Positions 1-13,990 of a stretch of DNA of 64,000 nucleotides are shown here, piece by piece. The position numbers and the translations under genes are program-made. The notes below the pieces were generated by a model. The model was not told the origin of the DNA and searched no databases. It was given only the letters and a program-made list of their open reading frames with translations. The number at the start of each line of letters is the position of its first letter. Within the stretch, counting starts at the first letter, position 1. The stretch spans positions 682,001 through 746,000 of the forward strand of contig BGZK01000103.1 of assembly GCA_005406025.1 (NCBI GenBank), read 5' to 3'. The stretch comes from Eumeta japonica. Lineage: Eukaryota; Arthropoda; Insecta; Lepidoptera; Psychidae.

Positions 1-2690
1 ACCAATTATATAAGTATATTTTGAATTGTCTCAAGTTATGAGCAAAAGTTAAACGGATTATGAAATTTAATTACCTAATTACTAAAAACCTTAAATAAAA
101 TAAAGTTTCAAAGAAAAAACCGTTTTTAAAAGCATTAAAATAAATAAGTTACTTATTTTTGCAGTCGGTGCCAGCTAAAGCAAAGCAAATTAAAAATAAA
201 ATAATGAAAGCGAAGAACACAAAAGTTGATATGGTACATGTAATCAAACTCAACAGATTATTGTATCAATAAAGTATTGACTTAAAACAATGTCAAATTA
301 TGAAAAATTAATAGAAAATCGCGTCTAGCATATCTTTATGCAGAGTTCATGTCCTTGTGCAATGCACGTTGTTACGTGTATAAGTATACATTATGACATA
401 ATACATAAGATATTCAAATAAACAACCTTCACCTACACTAAGCAAAAGAGAAATTCTTTAATTTCTTTATATGTATTATTTCTAATAGCAATGCTCAAGG
501 AGAGATTAAGATCGGCATGGGGACCAGAATCAGATCAAAAAAACTGGGATGGGAATCGAATACGGAAGCGGAACTAACAATAGACTAGAGAAAATTAGAA
601 AACGGACTTGGGTTTGGAACCGAACGTCGGACTGGGCCGGAACCAATGGTCAAATGGGGTACAGGACCGAGATCAACATTAGTACTGATAGCGGGGTTAA
701 GGGCGAGACTAGAATGGGATCGATATAAAAGATGGACGAATTCCTTTGATATCCATGCAGGCGAACTGGCGGGCGAATCTTAGTTACAGGAAAAAATAAT
801 TTCTATTCAAAAATAACACATAGATACCAAGGAGAACAATTTTGCGTCGCGCTAGCTCCTCAAAATTTTTGGCAATTGATGAAATCACACAGGACTTAAG
901 AAGTAATATTCATAGCTTATAGGTATTTCTGTACGATGTCGTAGTACAACACGAATCGGACCTATATTGCGGTTCGCCGTTCTCAGAAGAAATACAATCC
1001 CTCGAATGGATTAAACCCTCTTTCTTTCTTTGCGTAGCTAATCGGAATTCCCAACGCGCAGCATGAAACTCAAAATCCTTCAATTTGAACCAAAAAGATT
1101 GCGGGAACGCGTACCGTACAGTGGGGTGATAATACGCCTGACATAAAAAAATGTAAATCGAGACGGCTTTCACACGTAGTCGTAGATAGTACAACGAGTA
1201 TCGGCCAGGCGAAGTACAGGTTTAATGCAATGGAAGTGAGGCCGACTTATCTCAGCTAAACCAATAGATTATTTTATCGCTTAGATATTAACCGAGTTAT
1301 CGTCTGCGTATACGCAACTTTTATTAGCTTGAACTCCTTATTCGAGATAGTAAAAGGTGTGTGTTGCGTATCAATCTATAGAAGTAAGTAAAAAACATAG
1401 GTTGGCTTTTGAAACATTTGGGGTTGACGGAGATAAAATGTCAAATGAGATTTTTAGTTATTTGTAATAATTTATTTTATTCCCTTTAGATTATTAAAAG
1501 AAAAATAAGAAAAATACTTTCCTTTTGATATCATTTTATAAAAGTGATCTACAAAATATATTTCAAATATAAATAAATGTAAAAGTTTACAGAATTTGTG
1601 AAAAAGAAGAAAATTATAATATAAAATTGATACAAAAACGGATAATCTTCGGACAAACCAAAATCTTTTCTGGAATCTTGCGGGGAAAGTCCCAAATAAT
1701 CTCGAAAACATTTTGCATGAAAATGATTATAATTTATTACGTGGAAACGTGATAAATGAAGGAAGCTAATAAACGGGAATCAACGATATTATTTTGGTAT
1801 ACCTACATTGAGCCAATCTATGAAATAATAAATCCGATGTTTAAAACCTATACATCGGTGTGATGGTTAAAGTATTTGTAGACGTCAATGATCTTGAAGA
1901 GTATATTTAGCGACGTAAGGTTTCAATGGCTTTTGTCATCGAACACTCAAAGCCCTCTTACCGGACGCTTAATGTCGAAATAATTGATGTTATACGTTTA
2001 AGTGTGACCATATTCAAAACTTTAGTAACTAAATATATTGGTACGAATTGAATTTATTTGAATACTAGTTTCGATATTATGTCGAACAAGTTAATTAGTT
2101 ATTAATTAGGTTTATATTAGTAAAAACAATCCTACTCAATTTTAGCTTTTAGTTAATTGTACTCATTTTAAGTTTACTCTTACTAAAATACAAAAATATA
2201 TGTCGTTCAGGAATTCGCGACAGTAGGCAACATTTTGAACATTTACATAAAGGAAAAATATCGTGTTTTGATTTAAAAAGATAGTGGATAATAGTGTTGT
2301 ATTTTTCAGTTTTTGTAAAACTTTGAGTCAATACTATAATATGCGCGTGCGCTTGTTTTATGTAAAAAGAAGTTATTGTGCACTAAGACCGTCGTATTAC
2401 GAGTATAATGCCACGCGCTTTTGAGACGGAATTTTTTTTCCAAATTAATTAGCCATCAATAAACATACGATACGAAACTCGGACTCGGGAATTTGTATTT
2501 AGCTTTATGGATAGTTAAAAAGGCATTGTTTTTGATCACAGACCAATCAAACAATAGAGGAATCTCGTTTAAAGATACTAACAGGTGTCGCATACAAGCG
2601 ACAAAAATATAGACATACTTTATTCTACGATTCGTAGAGCAGGGGGGATGTAATAAACGGCACAATAAAAAAAAAATGGCACGCGATACA
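1..2690. other. Gene-free stretch, left edge
   Basis: AT-rich apart from the hexamer-periodic patch at 500-760 and a mixed patch near 930-1,260 with a 94-codon minus frame that has no domain. No exon, RNA gene or clear transposon seen. Confidence 0.6.
500..760 (+). repeat. Low-complexity GGGA(C/T)CGGAAT-type hexamer-periodic sequence, locus 1
   Basis: A purine-rich run built from variants of GGGATCGGAACCG (e.g. GGGATGGGAATCGAATACGG, GGACCGAGATCAAC, GGGATCGATAT). No exact tandem unit survives. The same style recurs at 4,550-4,790 (minus), 20,400-20,740 and 45,650-45,810. Probably an old minisatellite. Confidence 0.6.
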
Positions 2691-3330
2691 CATCACTATT
2701 CCGAAGATACTTTTGCACCCGCATCGTCAACACGATCTGTCGCGTATCCAAGAGCTGTTCCAACGTCGGTCGGCCGTCTCATTTTTCCACTTGCGTAACC
2801 GTCATCGGGTCTTACGAGATACGTCTCAGAATTAGCATAACAATCACACACTATCGGTCAGCTCATCGTAGTGGGGCCGCCTCTCACTTTCCGTGCAACC
2901 ATTTTATACGGCTAAGCGGGCTCCTTTCGCGCTATTGTGCAAAAGCCGCTTCGAGTGTCGCACTTTACTTTTACTTTCCTCTCGTCCAAGCATCCGTCCG
3001 CTAACGCGTGTGGATTGAACTGTGACGTCATCGATTTACCGGCGATTGCGTGGTCCGCGACGGCCGTCGGATGATTTACAAAATCGATGATGTTCATTGG
3101 ATCTCGTTGCGCAACCTCATTTAGAACCTTTTCGTTCGCCGGCTGGTTTTTAGACAGCTCGTAATGGCTCCGTTTATCGTACGTGTGTTTTTTTTCAGTC
3201 TTCGCCTGCGTCTATGTTCGGCTATCACTCTTCCGTATTCTCCGTGGTTTGTCGGCTGTAGTCTTTGGTATGTGAAAGAATTGAAGTCGATTCCACGTCG
3301 ACGCAGTTTGGATTGTGGTTTGTGGTTTCA
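2690..3330. promoter_or_regulatory. CpG-rich block with a palindromic CRE (TGACGTCA)
   Basis: A GC/CpG-rich stretch in AT-rich surroundings. TGACGTCA at 3,023-3,030 is a perfect CREB/ATF site. Short frames on both strands (2,912-3,097 minus; 3,164-3,424 plus) have no recognisable domain. Composition suggests a promoter or conserved regulatory element; direction unknown. Confidence 0.4.
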
Positions 3331-3779
3331 ATATATTGAATTAATATTGAAAATTTTCGTCGACATTTTACAAAATGCGGTAAAGAGTTTCATACTCGTG
3401 CATCTGACGTACAAAATATGTTAATAAACGTCTAGTCCAGCAGGTGTCAAAACTAAAAATTATAGTTTTAATTATGAAACAAAAACACAATACAATCAAA
3501 TAATAAATATTGTTTATAAATATCTCTTACGCAAAATAGTTACAAACAATATTTTAAAATTATATCTAAAATATTTCAACCGACAAGTGAAGCGCTTGCG
3601 GCAAACAAACGCCCAGGTTAACAAACAGTAATAATTAATTGTCTGGCGATTGTAAATAATAATCTTCGTGCTAACGGCGAACGGTATTCTGAATATTTAT
3701 TACGAGCTATTAAAGTTAAATTTTAGATACATCTATTTCAATTACACAAATTAGAAATTCTACGGCCAAATTAAGAGCA

Positions 3780-3930
3780 CTCGCAGCGCTCTGCGCAGGC
3801 GCAGGCAATGCAGCTGATGACCGGTGAAGCGAAAGTGGTCAGTCGGGACTGAGTGATGCGTTCTCTTTTAGAAAATTACCGTGACAATCTCAGATCTCAA
3901 TCTTAGGCGGTGAGCACACGTGAGCTTATA
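3780..3930. promoter_or_regulatory. Short GC-rich block with NRF1/erect-wing type site
   Basis: TGCGCAGGCGCA at 3,792-3,803 fits the palindromic NRF1 (insect Ewg) consensus YGCGCAnGCGCR. It is followed by a CACGTG E-box at about 3,917. Such sites are enriched in metazoan promoters. Confidence 0.4.
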
Positions 3931-4549
3931 GAGATATATATTATAATATATCGGTTTCTTTGTCCTTTATTCGAAAATTGTACGAATGCCAGTTGTGCTT
4001 TGTTAATAAAATATATTCGGAGATTTTGAAATAGATATGTTCCGATATTATGAAAAAGCTTCTTACGTTACTTAAAATACATTAAAAACTTTAAAATGCT
4101 TGATATGAAATACAGTCGTAAAAAAGGGTTTATTTTAAAACCAGTTCAAGAGAATCGGTATAATTTATCAACATGAAACAACTTTATTGATATACAGTTG
4201 TAGCCAGTTATGTATTTAAGTTAACAATAAATATCGTCATATAAATACATATTGTTCAAGTCTTATAAAACTCGCAATTGCGTTAACCCAAAAGCTTGTT
4301 AACCAATTACGGTTCAACTAATATAGACCATATTTATGTGTTTTACTTACTATAATAATATAGACCATATTTATGCTTATCCTTATGTGGCAGTATTCAT
4401 AAGGTCCACAACTGAGTTCAATTGACTATCAATCTCAATAATATTTGCGGTATTTTTTGAATCCTTGACAAATCGAACAATATAAGTGAGTTGTATGAAA
4501 ATCGACATGACCGCTTAATACGCACCATATTCCTTCATTTTTTATACCG

Positions 4550-4790
4550 ACACCGTCCTAACTTCATTCCCGATGTCGCTCCCAATCCTGATTTGGATCC
4601 CGGCTTTGGTTTTAGTTTCAATCTCAATTTCACATTTCGGATCCAATCTCGGTTGTATTCTACATAGGTTTCGATATCTGTCAATGTCTGGTCGATGACC
4701 GAAGCCGATACCCGAATTAGAATTGACCTAAATCGTCTATCAGTTTTGATTACAATTCCGCTTCGGTTCCAAATCTGCATTGAGGTGCGG
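4550..4790 (-). repeat. Hexamer-periodic low-complexity sequence, locus 2
   Basis: On the minus strand it reads GGAACCGAAGCGGAATTG, GGGTATCGGCTTCGG, GAGATTGGATCCG, AAAGCCGGGATCC and so on. Six-base periodicity is a multiple of three, which explains the 81-codon open frame on the minus strand (4,535-4,780). I do not regard that frame as a gene. Confidence 0.6.
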
Positions 4791-5879
4791 TATTACCAAA
4801 CAAAATAAAGTTGTTTTTAATTTTACACTTATCGGTGGTGGGATTAGAAATATCAACGGTTTTTCCATCGAAAACTAAATTCTCGTTTTTAATTTTCGAT
4901 CTACAAGTTTAATTTTTATCGTGATGAGATTTCGATGAGTTCCACAAACTTGTACAATTATGATTGTATTTTATACCCAAATCACTTTTTCCATTGTATT
5001 CGAAAATGAATAGTTAGTTTTTTTAGATTGCCAATAAAATATGACGTATCTCACATGTAACGAACACAATTTATATTATAGCAAAGTAAAAATATGGAAG
5101 ACTACTATAACTCAAAGAAACAGGAAATACATAAATTCTCCGTATCAAACTTGCAGTATAAACAAACTTTACCTTTTTTAAATGAAGATTTGTAGGTAGC
5201 AGTTACTAGAGATCTAAAATTGATTTGAAATCTACCAATAAGTTTTTTGAAATATATTATAATGCTTCTCTGCGTTTATGCAACTAAACATTTCATTTCT
5301 GAATTTTACACTTACGATGTGCTCAGAGTTATTTAAATTTTACTTTCTTCAGTTACAGTGTTTTAATTTGGAGCGTGTAAGTTATATCCTGTAACTATGT
5401 GCTGTTGTAAGTAGATAAGAATAATGCCACGAAATTGCAGATACATATTTTTGTTATTCATGTTACTTTATTTATTTATATTTTAATAAACATCTTATTT
5501 ATTATCAACTTAAGACGCATTTTCGGAAAGGAAAATGGCAATCATGTTCATTTTAATAATAGAAATTTAAATAGTGTTATTATTTTATCTTTACAATTGA
5601 CGATTTTTTTTTATAATTGAAACGACATTACATAAACATTTCATAGTGTTTATAGATTTCAATTTTCATAAGTTATAATATATTCATAAGTTGTGCTATA
5701 CTATCATAATAGATACTAAATGGCAGCGATTCAGCGACCTTTACACTTAACAATCGTACGGCATGTGTTTATTCACTGCTTAGTGATTAATTTTCAAATA
5801 ATGGGCCGTGAACGTCCTTTGTGCTCCCGCTTAATAACCAGCGTCATCAAAAGATCATCATCGGTAATAATGAAATGAT

Positions 5880-6110
5880 CCCAGACGTCATATTCAATCA
5901 GCCAATGGATTCTGGCTTTGACCCGTCACGACACGTTCACACCGTAACGACGGCGACGCATGTCGACATCTTGATTGCATCCGCCCGCCGCCGCCGTCAC
6001 GGGTGGCGCTGGTGTCGTATTGTTCTTGAACATCAACCGTTGCAACGGCACGTGACGCCCCGACGTGATGAACTGATTCGTGTATCGTCACGGTCTATCC
6101 TCTTCCGACA
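5880..6110. promoter_or_regulatory. CpG-rich block with CACGTGAC E-box
   Basis: GC-rich patch (GCCCGCCGCCGCCGTCACGG and GGCACGTGACGCC). Opposing short open frames here have no recognised domain and probably reflect lack of TAA/TAG in GC-rich DNA. Confidence 0.35.
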
Positions 6111-9100
6111 TATCCAGACGTTACTACAGGCAAGTCTCATTGCGGCCCTAAAAAATTAATAGCTCCACCCACTACGTTACTACCTGTTATTCTTTTGTTT
6201 CTTTTATTTCCTAGTTCCTAACGATAACTACACAATCTCGTGTATTTTGCGAAATAAAATATATACCTTTTGTAATATTAAATATTCTAAAGTCACGGTC
6301 GGTATAAGGTGGCGTCTCACCGGTCAAAAGCGTTGCTTTCGAAACGTAAAAATTTCCCATCCTAACCACGAACAAATTGATCGTTGAGTTTTTAACTTGA
6401 GGCAAATTAAACCATTCGCTTAGAGAGCACGTTGTTAAGCCGGCGGGCGGTCTCGTGCGTTGTCGCCGCGATAACGGTCGTTAAACTTTAATTTAACTTA
6501 CCGTCCAGGGCCTAACCGACAGTGAAAAAACAGTTTGTTACAATTGGGACTAACAACGTAGTTTCAGGTCACTCTGAATATTACCTTAACTCTGCATCAC
6601 GAGTTATTAATAATAACACGTCCTGTTAATAAACAGCTAAAACATAATTTTGGTCGCATCATATATTCATGACGAACAAAAGCCTCGGGCCGGACGAGCC
6701 GGCGTACGGGGCTCGTATGCGGCTCCTGTAACATCTCATTACGTACGCGCGAGCGCCGCACGCGCGTACACACGAAATTTGGATCGATGTTACCATTATA
6801 ACAGGATAAAATAGCTGGCTATGGCCGGTCATTTTGTTAATGGCCTCTATCATTAGGCCTCGAAAACTTTTTGAATTATTCTAGAAGATTAAACGGGAAC
6901 GTGTGTTCGAAACGCGACTAAAATACGTATTAGATAGCGATATTTTACTTTATCCTATACATTTCCTAGTTAATTAATACCTATTTTGTTATGAATACCT
7001 ACTGAGAATTCTTTTACCGAATTCGATGTTTAATAGAAATTTATCTAAAATAAATTTAGAACGATACTATTGGTAGATATTGAACAAACTTATTCCGCTT
7101 TAAAAACTCTATAGGGTTCAAAATTCTCACAATCGGTCGACACGAGCGCGTCAGATCGGACGGCATATTTGTTTGGGTCAGCATTTAAGTTCGCAATAAA
7201 AACTTACACAACACGGGAACTGGAGCATCGTCACGTGCCCGTATCGGAAACGTGAAGGTACGTTATCTAACCTGCCGAGCCCAAGACTCTACGATCTCTA
7301 CGTAGGAATCGTTACGGCATCGTAGCATAGATAAATATTTAAACGAGATTTTTATTAATGGCAACACATAATATATGCGATCAAAATATAGACAAATATT
7401 TTCAGGTTATTGAAAACGCAATCTCGTCTATTTAAATGTTTTACGAATGCCAGATAAATATGTATACATATAAAAGTAACTTTTAAGCATTTAAAGCGGT
7501 CCAAAATAAAATAACATCGTGACGTATTTTGAAATATCTGTTTTTGGAATATCCACTGCTAAGATAAATACGGACAGAGCACCTACACGTTAAGCTAGGA
7601 AATTGACCAAAAATAAAAAATATAGCTGCCTGCAAGTGTTATCTTCAAATGTTAAAATATTAGCTGGCATCTCACACTAGGAACGTAGTAAGACCATGCG
7701 CATGCATTTCTAGGCCCACGTGTCGGATTCTAGGTAAAACATGCAAATCGTGAAAGGTCCACGGCCCGTACTTTCACGCCGCGCCGCTATGATACTGTGT
7801 CAGTGTGACGTATGCAAATACTGAACACTAAACGATTCCGGTTGTGCGAGCCCTTGCCGCACCGCCTTATCGGAATGAAGGTCAAGCGTGTGATTTTCCC
7901 AGGAATGCACGTCGTAAGAATGAAGTTACGACCTATGTATGTCCTCCTTCAATGAACACATCCACCAAAAAAAATAAAATAAAATATAAATAGTGTAATA
8001 TAAATATGATTAAAATAAATATATTAATAACAGTTTACAACGCGAGTACAGTTAACGCTATATACAAGTGCCCGAACCGATACCTGGTATATTATTAGCA
8101 TTTTACGATTCATTTAATCTCTTTAACGAAAGGTAGTTAGTGGAAGAACAGCGCATACAAAACGTTACAATTTCTTTTATTTGCCTGTACTAAAGCGAAC
8201 GGAGAACGAACGGTTAACACCGAAGTGTGACCGCTTAACAGACGAGTAGGGTTGGCACTAGAGTTTTTTGATTTCTTCGTTTCGTTCTGCCCCTACTTTG
8301 CACTTTCTAACCTCGAAACCATGAAATAGAGATGGATGCTGTACAAAAAAAAATTAAGATGGATGTTCTTTTATTTAAATCAATAACTTTTCGATGAATA
8401 CAAATTTTTAATTTCTTCATCTTCTCTAACATTATTGTTGAGTGTTGTGTAATGGTCCTTTTCCAAAAATTATAAATTAAGTTTATGTTATAATTAATAT
8501 AAGATATAGCGTAGAAGGGAATATGTAATATATTGTTTTATAAATATGACATGTTATATACTTTAACATTTTTTGGATTTATTGTACATAAATCTTCGAA
8601 TAATTATAAAATTTTGACATCAACGAGAGTTTGAATTGGACTTGTTCTGTTTACTTATGAATTCAACTACCGTTTAGTATACAGATTTTAACTCGTTATC
8701 GGCCGAATCGATTTTACAACCTTTAACAGTACATTTCACTAATTGGAAAAACAATATTTCTTCCGATATAAATAAATAATTAACGGCACAATAAATAAAA
8801 GTAATAATCGTATTTTATATCAAACAAAAGAATCTCTAGTGTAATTTACTCATATTTACAAACGTCATCTACAAAATCTGTTAAGTGCGATTCGATGACC
8901 CTATATTAGCATACCGGAAGCCCGGGGCTCTATCTTCAAAGCTTTTTATACATTTTTCATTAAGAAGCAATCTGTTACACATAAAAAATATAAAGTACTT
9001 CGCACGTTAAAATATAATCAATAATATTGTTGTATACGACGATCCAATCTCGTACACACGTTCCGTTTTAAGAATTAGCTGTCCAAGTTATGCTGTGTCA

Positions 9101-12100
9101 CTTTTTGATTTCTTAATCATGTTCGTGTGAGGTCTGTCATTTTTTTTTCTTAAAATAATGACGTACTTCGCCTGTCTGCGATTAGATGAAAATACTCCTT
9201 TATCTCTTGGCAAGAGCTTAAATTTTGAATTTTGTGATGATCCATATTCGACAATATATACCTATGTATGTAATAAATTTTAATATAGCAACTAGCACAT
9301 AACTAAGTGATTGACACAAAATAAAATAAGATACAAATCTATGTCTTGTGTACCTCATTATTACTTCAATCGAGTAATAAACGTTTTATTTATTCATGAA
9401 GTCCACTTGTCATTCGAAGGTAAGAGCATGTTAAATTAAAATTGTGAAATCAAAAACTGTTTTAGCAAACGCTTTTAAATTTTAGCCTTCGTAGCATTGA
9501 AATAATCCTAATCTTACTCAATGTATTCCATTATGTCTTTAATATAATACCATCACTTTTCGTTTCTCTTCATCAAAACACGGACATTGATAAAAGTGTG
9601 TTCTCACTAAAACTACAGGTAATTACGTACGTCACAAACAGATTTTTAAATCCAGTTTTTGTAAGGAGCTACCAATTTGATATCACCATACTTAACGACA
9701 AATGTTATCTGCTTTAACATGACACACCATCAAAACTATGATAAGGAAAGCGTATCCATCTTACTGATCCATTTTTTATTTCTGGCAAACTGAATAACAA
9801 TATTGGCGCTTAATAACACGTCGGTTGTCAAAAAAAAAACGCTTTGATAGTCACGATAACACAACAACTTCATTATAAATGTAGCAGACGGGTCGGTCGC
9901 CAGTCGTGTAATGGAACTTTGAATCCTGGTGAGGGTTGCCATATATTAATTCCTTAATACCAAACTAAATTAGAAGACTGCTACAAAGTTTTTTCTCAAT
10001 AAGAAGACTTTGTTATAAGGTTTTTGACAATATTTTGCAGCATAAAAAATATACATTCAACGACATACTATTTTTATGTGAAATAAATTTGTTGTCTAAT
10101 ATTGCAAATTGCCACTTTTGCGATTTTTGTATAAAGTATTTTGTATAAAACATATTTCGAAATGATTGTTCCGTTTGCATTTCACAGAAATTAAATCAGA
10201 TTTAAGCAAATGCACTGCTTCCTCGATACGAACAAAATTACTTATACGTCACATGCTTTAGTACTTTATAGCAACAATAATAATCATATTTACTAATTGT
10301 ATTCCATTTTAATCGTAATAATTGTTTAAATGCTATCTTACTGGCTGTTTAAATTGTAACCTGAATGCAAGTTTTTATTTAATGAGTGGTGACCATATTA
10401 CACTCATATTTGATTCACCTACATTTTAATTCATAGTAAAAGAAAAAGAACTTTTTTTTAGTTAGCAAACATTAAAATATTGTAGCTTGGTTGTAAAGTA
10501 TTAAATACAGTAACCCTCTTTAATATATAGTAAGAAATGTTCACAGAATTTGAAATTGTATGTATAATATAGACAAATAAATATATTTATATATTATAAC
10601 ATGTATTATTGATATTGAAATAAGTAACTCGATACCATATCATGGTCACCCTAATGCTCGCAATATCTTAATGCGGTGAACAGAACGACCGCTCGAATTA
10701 ATCAATCGTGTTCTTGTTTGATATTCGCTATTTTTTGCCGATCGACGCCTGCGCGCCATCTACTGTACATTATAATGTACTTATTGAGATGGAGCACTTC
10801 GGCCTCGCCGAAAGCTTTTAGTCATCCAAACGCAATAAGGATGATGAGCGGCGTGAAAATGATGATGGATGTTATGCATGTGGATTTATAACTCATGCAA
10901 AATAACTTATTCTAGTCTACTAATAAAAACTTTGTTAAATATATATTTTTATCTTATGAGACAACTTAGATTACAAAATATAGTATATGTAATTATGAGT
11001 ATTATTCAATATAAATATATTATAAGTACTCTGTTAAAATAGAAAACTCGCATTTTACTTTTATGGCTTAAATCTGTTCTGTTAATAGTGGGATTCAATC
11101 CAGAATTATTTTCTTTTGGTTACTTAAGCTAAATTATTTTTAATAAATATATCATATGACGACACTGTGACTAGATATAGTCATAATTCCAATGAAAAAT
11201 CTGATATTCCGTACTTAATATAGAGATCCTGTTACAAATATGATAAAGAAAAATTGTGAATTTCAAATATGTAATTCAATGCATTAGAGTGACGCGAGTG
11301 GTCAATCATAGCCAACAAATAGCTTGCAACTCAACGGCAGATCCATTCTTCGAGTCAAGAGGGTCATACATACGAGGTTCGATCAGTGGGTTAGCCCAGG
11401 GTTAACCCAACCCAGGAGGGTCAAGACCCCATGGACCCCTATGGATCCGCCACAGTTACAGCGGTTCATGCCTAGCGTTTTAGCACTTCGTATTATCTGT
11501 ATATTTTATTGTCACCTTCTACCAATTCATGTTTAACAGTTCCGTAATTGCTGAAAGCTTGGAAATATATTATATGTATTAAATTAAATCATTTTAATTA
11601 CAAACGTTTTTCCTCAAACATAATTATTTAAAAGTGTGCTAAAAAAATTAAGTTTATACCAAAATTAGTAACAGAAACGACACTAAAGTCGAAACATCAC
11701 AAGAGTTACGTTTTGACCACATATAGATACGGAAACCCAACAAATTAAAAGAATAGCCATAATAACCTAGCGGCGAATCAATGTTTTTCTTGGATTTATT
11801 GTGTGCTAAATCTGATTGACACATACACGATCGTCATTAGCACAACAACGCGTGTGTATAGGGTTCATGCCCCCGGAGTGCTAGAAACTCAAACGCATTA
11901 ACGACGACCGTTCACCCATGTTTTTATAACAAGAAGTGTTGTCACACTACCTGCAGTTACTTCTATTTATGCCGATTGAAAACGAGAGATGGCTTTGTGT
12001 CGGCGTAAAAAATCGTAAGCCATATTAAAAAAAAATCTTATGAAGTTAATTATCCGGCTTTTTTTCTATAAAGATCTAAGTAAGACTATGTTCGTAGAAT

Positions 12101-12480
12101 ATATTAAGTTCTTATCAAGTATAAAAAAAAGTCTTGACTGATTTCTTAGCTCGCAAAAAAGTTGTAATTTGACCGCTAGGCTGACAAGAACAGATTCCTT
12201 AGTGATGTTTAGTAAAACTATTAACAATTAACAACAAAATTATTACTCATATTATATGTATAAGCGAGTTACAAAATGTATCGTATAAATGTTGATCTTG
12301 AAAAGTTATAATCAACAGCTCAGTATAATGTATCAACGGTTAAGTTTACCTCTCTCAATCAGTGTCTATCTAAACCCTCAAACATTACACGCATTACAGA
12401 TTTAGTAGTTAATACTTTATATGAGTTTAAAAAAAACCAATATTTTTGGTCTTTAGCTTGTCCCTCGACTTTTAAAATTT
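6110..12480. other. Gene-free stretch
   Basis: Mostly AT-rich. Small GC-rich patches lie at 6,430-6,510, 6,680-6,780, 7,130-7,300 and 7,690-7,930, with CACGTG E-boxes near 7,233 and 7,719. A perfect 16-bp palindrome, GTACATTATAATGTAC, is at 10,765-10,780. A patch at 11,320-11,480 has GGGTTAACCCAACCC. No convincing coding exon. Confidence 0.6.
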
Positions 12481-12609
12481 CAGCGGACTTAGCATGGTGC
12501 CCTAGAGAAGAATCTCTCTATAGGACTGTCCCTTTTATTCGTTACGTTGTGCGAGAAGGACAGTCTTACACAAAGACGCATCTCTAGGGTGTCGTGCTAG
12601 GCCCGCAGA
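12481..12609. repeat. Fold-back element (imperfect hairpin)
   Basis: The left arm, CAGCGGACTTAGCATGGTGC then CCTAGAGAAG, is the near-complement of the right arm, CATCTCTAGGGTGTCGTGCT then AGGCCCGCAG. The inner arms pair at GGACTGTCC with GGACAGTC. About 50 bases per arm, loop of roughly 20 bases. Shape of a fold-back MITE. Confidence 0.75.
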
Positions 12610-13022
12610 AGGATGCAAAATAGATTGTATTACTGATGCTCACTCGTCTCTGATTTTGACACAGATCTCTGTCTTACAAACGACAAGGATTTACAATTGA
12701 AATTTGCACTTGGTCGGTTTCTTTTTTTTTTTTTAATATTGGCATGTTATGTCATAAACTCACGCCTGTTTCGCAGAAGGGCAGGCAGAGACAATAGCTG
12801 TTTCCTCGTGGTACTTATCTTTGTATATCTTTCTTGCTTCATTGACATTTTAATAATAATTAAAATTTGTATACATTTGTAAATAATAGTGAACGAAAAC
12901 ATAATAAAAATAATCTTTAAAATATAAATAATAAACAACCTGAATGTTTCTGACAGAGTTGAATAATAAAGATTAAACATTGTATCGTTTACCATTTAGA
13001 TAAAACTCATTATTATATAAAA

Positions 13023-13075
13023 TATTTTGATTTTGTAATTTTAACATGAATGTTAAAATTAAAAAAATCAAAATG
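13023..13075. repeat. AT-rich inverted repeat, ~22-25 bp arms
   Basis: TAATTTTAACAT and ATGTTAAAATTA around a 2-base centre, extended outward by TTTTGATTTT and AAAATCAAAA with one or two mismatches. AT composition makes chance more likely than for other hairpins here. Confidence 0.6.
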
Positions 13076-13589
13076 AATTTTTTAATTAAAAGCCATAATT
13101 AGGTGCATTTCTAATGTTTAAATCAAAAATGAGGTGGTAAAACAGTTTTTGAATTTTGAAAAAAATATTAATTATATATTTATTGAGTGCAGTGCATTCA
13201 ATTAAGGTAGTAAATTAATCATTTAAGTTAGAGAAACGAATAAAATAAAGCCCAAACTATGAAAATGATTTTACGTGAGCCTGCAAGTTACCGTGTATTT
13301 GACATTTATGGGTCATTGGATATAAATTATTTTGCGGGTTTAAACTATGTCATTTTATCGTCTTAGCTAACGAACCTTTGCTGGACGCAGAACCGTCTCA
13401 AAGGTTTTGAAACAACACATTTACGTTATTGTTTCCGGATTACTCAACCTCTTAAAACTTCCCCGAATAAAATACAATACAATGCATAAAAGCGCGATTT
13501 CCTTTGAGACCCTTGAGCAGGGAAATATTTTTGAAGTGAACTGAGGCGGTTCGATGCTTGACGCCTGGACGAAAATTGAAAGTAAGATT

Positions 13590-13990
13590 TCAAAGACGCG
13601 ACACATTGGGTAAATTTGGTTTCATCGGGGGAGACAGAAGACATGGAGAGCACTTATATTTTAATATACATTTCGATACCACGGAAGTGGAGCAAAAAAG
13701 ATCGACGTATGCACAACAATACAAAGCGATTGAATAAGTTAGGATCGCGCATGCGCACGTTGTAGATGTTTGCATCAGGCGCTACGTACGAACATTTGAG
13801 ATACCACGTGTAGTGTAATTAATATTTATCATTGTGTTTTTTGATTATTTACGTTTTCTTTTTGTTTGTATCCTGTAATTATTTGGTCATGCACGTGAAG
13901 AGTTATTTAAGAAGTTTCATTTCTATCACGTGTACGGTGCTCATAATGCGTTTGCGCTTATTAGACTTTCAGCTGCGTCTCATAACAAAT
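13590..13990. promoter_or_regulatory. Region with perfect NRF1/Ewg palindrome and three CACGTG boxes
   Basis: CGCGCATGCGCA at 13,746-13,757 is a perfect NRF1 consensus. CACGTG occurs at about 13,804, 13,891 and 13,927. Overlapping short frames are not convincing genes. Possibly a promoter; no splice-supported exon found. Confidence 0.4.

Noticed and set aside
4535..4780. 81-codon minus frame, Lys/Arg/Ser-rich
   Set aside because: Explained by a six-base periodic low-complexity sequence; no domain and no splice or promoter support.
5821..6159. 112-codon plus frame
   Set aside because: GC-patch artefact with low-complexity Arg run; begins at a non-AUG-type start (GTG) and lacks a domain.
11320..11480. 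GAGGTTCGATC and GGGTTAACCCAACCC suggesting a tRNA-derived SINE
   Set aside because: No A box, no tail and no second copy in the window.
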